Positions 6,901 to 11,936 of a DNA stretch of 11,936 nt are shown here, in pieces; the first letter of the stretch is position 1; each line of letters begins with the position of its first letter. Below the pieces are notes generated by a model. The model ran no database searches. It was not told the DNA's origin and was given only the letters and a program-made list of their open reading frames with translations. Source of the stretch: Candidatus Aminicenantota bacterium (GTDB lineage Bacteria > Acidobacteriota > Aminicenantia > Aminicenantales > UBA8522); assembly GCA_003524335.1 (NCBI GenBank), contig DQHV01000233.1, positions 1,016-12,951 on the forward strand, in the 5' to 3' direction. Made by a program: the position numbers and the translations under genes.

Positions 6901-7161
6901 ATGGGTATTATCATCAGCCAGCACGCTTTGGAGCAGGCGGCCTCCAGAGGCGCGACCAAAAAGGAGATTATCGAGGTCCTAAGGTCAGGATCGCCTATTC
7001 CCGCTAAGTACAAACGCAAGGGCAAGGCCAAGATATTCCATTTTGGAGGCGAGAGACTTGGCCGGTATTACGATCAAAAGAGAGTAGAAGTATTTTATGC
7101 GGAGGAGGGGAGTGATATAATCGTAATAACCGTATATGTCTTTTATGGAGAATGGGTGTGA
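6901..7161 (+). CDS. DUF4258-family small protein (putative toxin-like partner)
   Basis: 86 residues. The start GIIISQHALEQAASRGATKKEI fits the DUF4258 pattern: a strand, then 'S-x-HAxExxxxRG' and a helix with EVLRSG. The middle has GKAKIFHFGGERLG and the end has the strands VEVFYAEEGSDIIVITVYVFYG. DUF4258 proteins are small basic alpha/beta proteins of unproven activity, often compared with RelE/HigB-like toxins because of size and gene context. The ATG at 6901 is chosen because it places the conserved region at the N-terminus as in relatives. TTG codons at 6895 and 6898 are alternatives, and no clear ribosome-binding site is seen. It ends 3 bases before the DUF2283 gene, so the two are almost certainly co-expressed. 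The function is inferred only from context. Confidence 0.8.
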   Translation: MGIIISQHALEQAASRGATKKEIIEVLRSGSPIPAKYKRKGKAKIFHFGGERLGRYYDQKRVEVFYAEEGSDIIVITVYVFYGEWV

Positions 7162-7164
7162 AAA

Positions 7165-7389
7165 ATGCGTATTCATTATGATCAGAAGGTAGATCTGCTC
7201 TATATCCGTTTAGATGAGAGGAAGCAGAAGGTCATTAATAAGCGAATATTCGAGGATGTCGTCCTTGATATCGGAAGAAACAACAGGATTGTCGGTATCG
7301 AGATCCTCGATGCATCCAAACACGTGGACGTTCGAAAAATATTCCCAGTTAAAACAGAAAGGTCGTCTGCTGCCGTGGCGAGCCGGTAG
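7165..7389 (+). CDS. DUF2283-family small protein (putative antitoxin-like partner)
   Basis: 74 residues. The sequence follows the DUF2283 pattern closely: RIHYDQKVDLLYIRLDE at residues 2-18, then EDVVLDIGRNNRIVGIEILDASK near 30-52. These proteins are small, mainly beta, and frequently sit next to DUF4258 genes. The ATG follows the upstream TGA by 3 bases, with GGAG at 7147-7150, so translation is probably coupled. The last ~20 residues (KTERSSAAVASR) are not part of the usual family core and look like an unselected extension. An antitoxin role is an inference from the pairing; no DNA-binding motif such as a ribbon-helix-helix or helix-turn-helix is visible. Confidence 0.82.
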   Translation: MRIHYDQKVDLLYIRLDERKQKVINKRIFEDVVLDIGRNNRIVGIEILDASKHVDVRKIFPVKTERSSAAVASR

Positions 7390-7608
7390 GCGAGAGCGAA
7401 ATTTTGCTCGAGGGCTTTGGACAGACCTTATTTCTTCGCGCCTAAAAGCCACATTACTTTTTGTGACCATGGCCCTCGAACCATGCGTGCCGCCCTCCTG
7501 TTCCGTCGTGGCCGCCGGCGCCCAGGCCGAATATTCAAACTCGCGGGCTGAACTCAAGTTTGAGCCACAAAGGTTGTGCCCTGATGATAAAATGCATAAG
7601 ATAGGGCG
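7390..7608. other. Intergenic region with several small inverted repeats before the methyltransferase operon
   Basis: No gene was found. Small dyads are a near-perfect GAGCGAAA/TTTTGCTC palindrome (7394-7409), CATGG/CCATG with an 8-base loop (7468-7485), TCAAACT/AGTTTGA with a 15-base spacer (7535-7563) and CACAA/TTGTG with a 3-base loop (7566-7578). The last two lie 30-75 bp before the methyltransferase start and could be operator or leader hairpins. TTGAGC (7560-7565) with GATAAA (7586-7591) at a 20-base spacing is a poor promoter match. Confidence 0.45.
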
Positions 7609-8367
7609 ATGACGCCGGACACGGTTCCCTTTGGCTACCGCGAGGTCGCACCCGAGGAGAAGAAGAGGCTCGTCCGCGAGCAGTTCGACCCCATCGCCGC
7701 GACCTACGACCTGGCCGATGCCATCCTGAGCGCTGGCTTGGACGAGCACTGGCGGAAAAATGGGATCGACCTCCTTGGGCTCAAAGAAGGGGACCGGGTC
7801 CTGGACCTCTGCGGCGGAACGGGCGATTTCGCTCTCCTGGCCGCAGGCCGAACAGGAGATCACAGCCGCGTGGTCATCTATGACTTCAACCGGAAGATGA
7901 TGGAAGCCGGCCGGCAGAAGATCAGGAGATCCGCCCGAAGAGAAAACATCCTGTGTATCCAGGGGGACGCAGAATGCATTGCCTTTGTCGACGAGGGCTT
8001 CGAGGCGGTCACACTCGGCTTCGGCCTGCGCAATTTCGTCCACCCTGAGCTCGGGTTGAGGGAGATCTATCGGGTTCTCAAGCCCGGAGGCAGGCTTCTG
8101 GTGCTGGAATTTTCCCTCCCGGCACGGCGCGGACTGAGGTCACTCTATCATTTTTATTCGTTCCGCATCATGCCCCTTGTCGCCCGGCTCATTTGCGGGA
8201 CGGCCGGACCGTTCCGCTACCTGGCAGAGTCCATCCGCGTTTTCCCTGCTCCCGAGGAAGTGGCCGAAAGCATCCGGCAGGCCGGTTTTCAGGAAGTGCG
8301 TTTCCAGAGGCTTTCCCAGGGATTGGCGACCCTTTATACGGCCCGGAAGGAAAAGCAGGAGTCTTGA
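7609..8367 (+). CDS. ubiE: UbiE/COQ5-type methyltransferase (demethylmenaquinone methyltransferase-like)
   Basis: 252 residues, the usual UbiE/MenG length. The N-terminal PFGYREVAPEEKKRLVREQFD and YDLADAILSAGLDEHW correspond to the family's start. VLDLCGGTGDFA (65-76) binds SAM, YDFNRKMM follows, and GFGLRNFVHP with RVLKPGGRLLVLEFS (155-169) matches the second UbiE signature. The end has FRYLAESIRVFP and LSQGLATLYTARKE. The known reaction of the family is C-methylation of demethylmenaquinone (or a ubiquinone precursor) at the membrane face. Odd points: in the first signature the usual M-N pair is A36-D37 and the usual His is D45, so the substrate may differ from standard menaquinone. ATG 7609 has only a short AGGG two bases away, a poor ribosome-binding site. 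It is the first gene of a tight operon with the flavoprotein and SDR, and no other menaquinone gene is in view. Confidence 0.85.
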   Translation: MTPDTVPFGYREVAPEEKKRLVREQFDPIAATYDLADAILSAGLDEHWRKNGIDLLGLKEGDRVLDLCGGTGDFALLAAGRTGDHSRVVIYDFNRKMMEAGRQKIRRSARRENILCIQGDAECIAFVDEGFEAVTLGFGLRNFVHPELGLREIYRVLKPGGRLLVLEFSLPARRGLRSLYHFYSFRIMPLVARLICGTAGPFRYLAESIRVFPAPEEVAESIRQAGFQEVRFQRLSQGLATLYTARKEKQES

Positions 8368-8371
8368 GCCT

Positions 8372-8376
8372 GGAGG
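8372..8376 (+). promoter_or_regulatory. Ribosome-binding site that selects the second ATG of the flavoprotein gene
   Basis: GGAGG directly abuts an ATG at 8377, too close to serve it, but is 6 bases before the next in-frame ATG at 8383. This makes 8383 the likelier start. Confidence 0.65.
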
Positions 8377-8382
8377 ATGAAA

Positions 8383-10233
8383 ATGGTCAAAGCCGACGAT
8401 GATATTTTGAAAACGGCTTCGCAGTGCCGGCACTATGCCATGTGCAAGATCGATTACCTGGGGACAGGGCTCTGCCCACCGGGGAAGAGGTATCATTACG
8501 TCAGCTACTACCCCCAGGGACGGATGGACCTCTACGCGGCCATGGCTGACAACCTCATCCCCGTCACCGAAGGGCTCGTCCACATCGCCGAGACCTGCTC
8601 TCTCTGCGGCGTGTGCGACTTGCAGTGCCACTTCGTCACCGGCCTGCGGCCGCTCAAGGTCATGAAGGCGCTCAAGGATCGGGTCGAGGATTACCTGAAG
8701 GCCGGCGGGAAGCCGGTTTCTATCGCCTCCGACGAGCCCCTGCGATGCCTCCGGAGCATCGTCGGTTCGGAGTGGGCGACGAACGACCCGGCCGTTCTCG
8801 TCACCTACGCCAACGACCCCTTCCCCTTAGCGGATCTGAAGATGCCCCGGTATGTCGTCCTGCCCGGCACGCGGGAGGAGGTCGCCGCCGTCGTCCGGCT
8901 GGCCAACGAGCTCGGCCTGCCCTACGCCGTGCGCGGGAACGGCGGGAGCGTCTTCGGTTTTGTCTTCAGCGAAGGAATCGTCCTCGACATGCAGAGGATG
9001 CGGGGCATCGTCATCGACAAGGACAACTGGAGTGCTGCCGTTGGGCCAGGCGTTACCTCATTCGAGCTTCAGCAGGAAGCGTTCCGGCATGGCCTCCGTG
9101 TCAACACCGCCGAGCCGGCCGCCACGGTCTGCGGCAACATCGTCTGCACGGGGACGTTTTCCACATGGTCATACGCCTACGGCACTGCGGCCGACGGGTT
9201 CATCGACATGGAGTTCGTCGATGCCCGGGGCCAAATATTCCGCCTCAACGACAAGCAGGCTCCCAACGTCTTCGCCTTTGAGAACGCCGTCATCCCGGCC
9301 CCCGGCATCTGTACGGAGGCCTCCGTCAAGCTCCATCCAACCTCAAAAGACGAGGATGGAGTGCTCGTCCCGTTCTGGGATTTCGACGAGGCCGTAGCCC
9401 TGGCCCGTGAGCTGGGCCGCCGCCGGATCGGCCTGGCCGTCGCCGTCCTGGGGATCCATTACATCGCCAACTTTATGTCACCGTCCAAGGACTTGGCCGG
9501 CCTCTTGAAAGACGTCCTCCCCGAGACCCTGGGGATCCGCTATGTCGTCTTTGCCATCGGAGACCGGTTCGCCCGGGAGTCCATCCAAAAGCTGGCCGGC
9601 CCGGTCATCGACAGCGGCCTCTGGCGGACGCTGACGCTCGGCCTGCCGCGGCTCCTGGACAGCGAGTGGCTGGACCTGGTCAAGGGCTTTGAGGCCGGCC
9701 GGCCTCCCTATGAGATTCTCTGCCGGCCGGAGATGAGGCCGCTCGTCGAGGCCGTTCTCAGGCCATCGCCGGAGACGCTCGCGGCTGCCGTGGAGGAGGA
9801 CCTGCGGGAGCTCTACACCGGACTTTATTCGCAGCCGCGCTTCACCGATATGACCTGGCTCAATATGTTCCGCATCCTGAGCTCACGGATGTCACGGCGC
9901 AAACACATGTTCGCCTTTCTCGTCTATGTGCCGCTCGACCGGAATGACGTCATCAACCATATCAACGCGGAGTTCGCCCGAATCGCCGCGGCCCAGGGCC
10001 TCGACCATGATTTCGGATTTCTCACTCCCATGGACCTCGGAAAGAGGGCGATCCTGGAGTACGATTATTATATCGACCACACCGACCCCGCCGAGCGCGA
10101 GAAGATCGGGCGGGTGCTGGCCGAGATCGGGCCCTGGCTCGACGGGTTAGCGGAGCGCACCAAGGGGGTGACCTTCCTCAAATACGTCTTTTCCCAGGGC
10201 TGTTCCCGAAAAGAGAATTTCCTCTATCGATGA
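8383..10233 (+). CDS. FAD-linked oxidoreductase with N-terminal iron-sulfur module
   Basis: 616 residues in two parts. Residues 1-95 carry seven cysteines: C15, C21 and C31 (followed by PP), then C72-x2-C75-x2-C78-x3-C82. This layout recalls the paired [4Fe-4S] module of GlcF/HdrD-type proteins, including a PQGRMDL between the halves. The second set is a full CxxCxxCxxxC cluster; the first set has only three cysteines and irregular spacing. Residues about 150-320 are a PCMH-type FAD-binding domain: PRYVVLPGTREEVAAVVRLANE, then YAVRGNGGS (GNGGS at 185-189, flavin pyrophosphate loop) and SAAVGPGVT. The C-terminal half is a divergent FAD-oxidase cap ending in YDYYIDHTDP and LKYVFSQGC. It is probably a dehydrogenase passing electrons from flavin to Fe-S. 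The substrate is unknown; GlcD-like hydroxyacid dehydrogenases, cresol-dehydrogenase-like and alkyl-DHAP-synthase-like enzymes share the FAD fold. It lies 15 bp after the methyltransferase gene and overlaps the SDR gene by 4 bp. Confidence 0.85.
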   Translation: MVKADDDILKTASQCRHYAMCKIDYLGTGLCPPGKRYHYVSYYPQGRMDLYAAMADNLIPVTEGLVHIAETCSLCGVCDLQCHFVTGLRPLKVMKALKDRVEDYLKAGGKPVSIASDEPLRCLRSIVGSEWATNDPAVLVTYANDPFPLADLKMPRYVVLPGTREEVAAVVRLANELGLPYAVRGNGGSVFGFVFSEGIVLDMQRMRGIVIDKDNWSAAVGPGVTSFELQQEAFRHGLRVNTAEPAATVCGNIVCTGTFSTWSYAYGTAADGFIDMEFVDARGQIFRLNDKQAPNVFAFENAVIPAPGICTEASVKLHPTSKDEDGVLVPFWDFDEAVALARELGRRRIGLAVAVLGIHYIANFMSPSKDLAGLLKDVLPETLGIRYVVFAIGDRFARESIQKLAGPVIDSGLWRTLTLGLPRLLDSEWLDLVKGFEAGRPPYEILCRPEMRPLVEAVLRPSPETLAAAVEEDLRELYTGLYSQPRFTDMTWLNMFRILSSRMSRRKHMFAFLVYVPLDRNDVINHINAEFARIAAAQGLDHDFGFLTPMDLGKRAILEYDYYIDHTDPAEREKIGRVLAEIGPWLDGLAERTKGVTFLKYVFSQGCSRKENFLYR

Positions 10234-11393
10234 TCCTGATTACGGGCGGAACCGGTTTTCTGGGGGCGCATCTCGCCGCCCACCTTCTCGAGGAGGGGGA
10301 CGAGGTCATCCTCCTGGCCCGCTCCAAACAGGGCCTTTCAGCAGCGGACCGCGTCGGCCGGCTACTTGACTGGCTCGGTGTCGCGGCGAACCGGAAAAAA
10401 AATGTCCATCTGGTCGAAGGCCGGCTCGAACACCCCGGGCTTGGGCTGGAACCGGATGATTCGGCCTTGATATCCAGGGAGATCGACGAGATCGTCCACT
10501 GTGCCTCAAGCACATCTTTCGCCGAGCGCAGGAGAGCTGAGGTCGAGGCCGTCAACCTGGACGGGCTCCGCCATGTTCTCGACCTGGCCGAGCGCAGCCG
10601 CTGCCGCCGTTTCCATTTTATCAGTACTGCTTACGTGGCCGGAATCAACTCCGGTCATTGCCTCGAGGAACTCGTCCGTCCGGCCGCCTTCACCAACGTC
10701 TATGAAGAGACCAAGTGCCGGGCCGAGTGGCTCGCCTCTGAGCGCTGCGCCAAGGCCGGCCTCCGGCTGTCGATCTATCGGCCCTCCATCGTCTACGGCC
10801 ACTCCGAGACCGGCCGGAGCCTCCTTTTCAACGCCCTTTACTATCCCGTGAGGACGGCCCTCTTTCTCAAGAACCTCTACGAAACGGATATCCGCGAGCG
10901 CGGCGGGTGGAGAGCGGCGGAAATGGGCGTGCGCTTGGACGGGGACGGCTGGACGGTCATGCCCATCCGGATCATGGCCGAAGACGGGGGCGGCGTCAAC
11001 GTCGTCCCTGTTGACTTCTTCGTCCGCGCCTTCGGGGCGATTAGGGAAAGGGCGGTCGATGGTGGCATCTTTCAGGTCGTCAACAGCCGCCGGACGAGAA
11101 TCGAAGACATCATCGAATACACCCAGGCTCTTTTCCATATCCGGGGAATCATGGTCTGCCCGGCGCAGGATATGGAGGGGAAACCGCGGAATGCCCTGGA
11201 AGAGGTTTTCGAGACATACCTCGAGGCCTACAGGCCGTACCTGAGGGACAGGAGGATTTTTGGGGCAGAGAAGGCCGGACCGATTCTTGATGATAAGGGC
11301 ATCCGCTGTCCGGATCTCACCTTTGATATCTTCAAAAGATGCCTGGACTATGCCGTGCAATGCGGCTGGGGAACCCGACTGTTCCGAGGATAA
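10230..11393 (+). CDS. Extended SDR, thioester/fatty-acyl reductase-like (NAD_binding_4 type)
   Basis: 387 residues. The start ILITGGTGFLGAHLA is the Rossmann GxxGxxG NAD(P)-binding motif (G6-G12), followed by VILLARS, a turn preferring NADPH. The catalytic set is visible as STAYVAG (S132/T133) and Y158-EET-K162, and IYRPSIVYGHSETG follows. The lack of sugar-epimerase features and the long N-terminal insert (WLGVAANRKKNVHLVEGRL) fit the NAD_binding_4/'male sterility' branch, which reduces thioesters or fatty acyl-CoA to aldehydes or alcohols. It could instead act on a steroid- or terpenoid-like ketone or sugar. The ATG overlaps the flavoprotein stop as ATGA; no clear ribosome-binding site exists, so translation is probably coupled. 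It is the last gene of the operon: its stop lies 7 bp from the stop of the convergent RraA pseudogene, with no terminator between. The substrate is unassigned. Confidence 0.85.
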   Translation: MILITGGTGFLGAHLAAHLLEEGDEVILLARSKQGLSAADRVGRLLDWLGVAANRKKNVHLVEGRLEHPGLGLEPDDSALISREIDEIVHCASSTSFAERRRAEVEAVNLDGLRHVLDLAERSRCRRFHFISTAYVAGINSGHCLEELVRPAAFTNVYEETKCRAEWLASERCAKAGLRLSIYRPSIVYGHSETGRSLLFNALYYPVRTALFLKNLYETDIRERGGWRAAEMGVRLDGDGWTVMPIRIMAEDGGGVNVVPVDFFVRAFGAIRERAVDGGIFQVVNSRRTRIEDIIEYTQALFHIRGIMVCPAQDMEGKPRNALEEVFETYLEAYRPYLRDRRIFGAEKAGPILDDKGIRCPDLTFDIFKRCLDYAVQCGWGTRLFRG

Positions 11394-11400
11394 ACAGTCC

Positions 11401-11758
11401 TTACCAGGTTCTTCCCTGCTGGAGCTTTTTTCGTTGGTACGGGGTCAAAGTCTTCCCGCTTTTCTTCAGCCAGTCATCGAAATCCTTCTCTATAGCCTTC
11501 GTCCACTGGCTGTCGATTTGGCCGGGTGTGTACTTGCCTTCCCTGAGGCGCTGGTGGCCGAATTCGTCGCGGAGGCTGATGAATTCCGAGACTTCAACCA
11601 CTTCCTCGGCGAGATGCGCGGGTATGAACAGGACACCCTCCCGGTTGCCGAGCACGATATCGCCGGGCATGACCGTCGCCCTGCCGATCGCGAGCGCCGG
11701 AGAATCCGGCAAACAAGGAGGCTATGACAACAAGACAGGGCCAGATTCTTCTGTTCAT
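11401..11758 (-). pseudogene. RraA-family protein remnant: signal peptide joined out of frame to the C-terminal third
   Basis: From an ATG at 11758 the minus strand encodes MNRRIWPCLVVIASLFAGFSGA, a classic signal peptide. That frame then goes to nonsense and stops. In another frame, from about 11705 to the TAA at 11401, lies AIGRATVMPGDIVLGNREGV, then FIPAHLAEEVVE, RDEFGHQRLREGKYTPGQID and DFDDWLKKSGK. These are the C-terminal part of the secreted RraA-like family (relatives of 4-hydroxy-4-methyl-2-oxoglutarate aldolase, formerly annotated as dimethylmenaquinone methyltransferases). The roughly 200 residues normally between signal peptide and 'IGRxTVMPGD', including the metal/pyruvate-binding core, are absent, and the second frame is closed by a TAG shortly upstream. 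The junction is near 11695-11710. This looks like an internal deletion with frameshift and is almost surely non-functional unless misassembled. Its start overlaps the stop of the gene to the right (ATGA). Confidence 0.78.
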
Positions 11759-11936
11759 CGGTTACCTTCTCCGTTCCGTCGGACTTTTTCCTTGACGGCT
11801 TGCGAAAGAACTTCGTCCAGCCGTCTTCCCACCCACAACTCATCGCCCGATTCGAGCATGTACGACATAATGGTCAGTCCAGCGTCTTCGAAAGGCATTT
11901 CTATGGCGGGTTCACCGTCGTACAGTTGTTCGCTGA
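11755..11936 (-). CDS. Unrecognised protein, C-terminal 59 residues (runs off right edge)
   Basis: The minus-strand frame entering from the right edge reads SEQLYDGEPAIEMPFEDAGL, continues through YMLESGDELWVGRRLDEVL, and stops with TGA at 11755. It is acidic and soluble-looking with no membrane segment. The other two minus frames close near the edge, and the composition looks like real coding sequence. The 4-base ATGA overlap with the start of the RraA remnant argues that both were one operon. I do not recognise the family. Confidence 0.55.
   Translation of the reverse strand, partial: SEQLYDGEPAIEMPFEDAGLTIMSYMLESGDELWVGRRLDEVLSQAVKEKVRRNGEGNR

Noticed and set aside
6732..7007. Plus-strand open frame of 91 codons ahead of and overlapping the DUF4258 gene
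   Set aside because: Overlaps the DUF4258 gene in another frame, no similarity recognised, and the overlapping part is a shadow of it.
7210..8043. Minus-strand open frame of 277 codons across DUF2283, the intergenic region and the methyltransferase
   Set aside because: Antisense to two recognised genes; no domain or ribosome-binding site, and composition typical of a shadow frame.
8383..10233. Assignment of the flavoprotein as glycolate oxidase GlcD or alkyl-DHAP synthase
   Set aside because: Only the shared FAD fold is visible; the N-terminal Fe-S module and the divergent C-terminal half prevent a specific call.
10506..11360. Minus-strand open frame of 284 codons opposite the SDR
   Set aside because: Antisense to a gene with intact Rossmann and Y-x3-K motifs; no family features of its own.
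11260..11727. Plus-strand open frame of 155 codons spanning the SDR end and the RraA remnant
   Set aside because: Out of frame with the SDR and antisense to the RraA sequence; no supporting motif.
1..11936. CRISPR array, tRNA/rRNA genes, insertion sequences or phage genes
   Set aside because: No regularly spaced repeats, no tRNA-like cloverleaf or rRNA sequence, and no transposase, integrase or terminal inverted repeats were noticed on reading both strands.

Overview
The window is about 11.9 kb of GC-rich bacterial DNA, estimated by eye at roughly 60% G+C. The protein types suggest a Gram-negative-like, amino-acid-using anaerobe or facultative anaerobe. They include two LAT-like APC permeases, an AGCS alanine symporter, a GltS-type glutamate symporter, a MenG/UbiE-type methyltransferase, a two-domain periplasmic-type thioredoxin and a secreted RraA-family protein. 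From remembered family resemblance only, Candidatus Aminicenantes or Acidobacteriota is my best guess. There is no rRNA or marker gene to confirm it.

Left part (1-3077, minus strand): a tandem of amino-acid carriers, read right to left as AGCS alanine/glycine symporter, APC permease 1, then the N-terminus of a GltS-type glutamate symporter running off the left edge. Gaps are about 77 bp and 33 bp, so they could form one transport operon.

Middle (3078-6641): a 330-bp gap, then a plus-strand protein with two thioredoxin folds. Its N-terminus appears split from the rest by a one-base frameshift in an A4 run. Converging on it from the right is a minus-strand pair: APC permease 2, a paralogue of permease 1, overlaps by 4 bp an O-methyltransferase whose winged-helix and dimerisation region appears to be deleted. 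A tiny VOC/glyoxalase-like tail sits after the methyltransferase.

Right-centre (6642-7608): a compact DUF4258/DUF2283 gene pair of toxin-antitoxin-like layout, flanked by non-coding stretches with small inverted repeats.

Right part (7609-11393, plus strand): a tight three-gene operon encoding a UbiE/MenG-like methyltransferase, a flavoprotein with an N-terminal Fe-S module and a PCMH-type FAD domain, and an extended SDR resembling thioester or fatty-acyl reductases. Spacing is 15 bp and then a 4-bp ATGA overlap. This is the best candidate for an undescribed pathway, probably quinone or lipid redox modification, but the substrate cannot be read from sequence. Converging on it from the right edge are an RraA-family pseudogene, consisting of a signal peptide joined out of frame to the C-terminal third, and the last 59 codons of an unrecognised gene that overlaps it by 4 bp.

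A recurring theme is gene damage: one apparent in-frame internal deletion, one deletion with frameshift, one single-base frameshift and one orphan gene tail within 12 kb. Either the locus is decaying or the assembly has errors; reads would decide.
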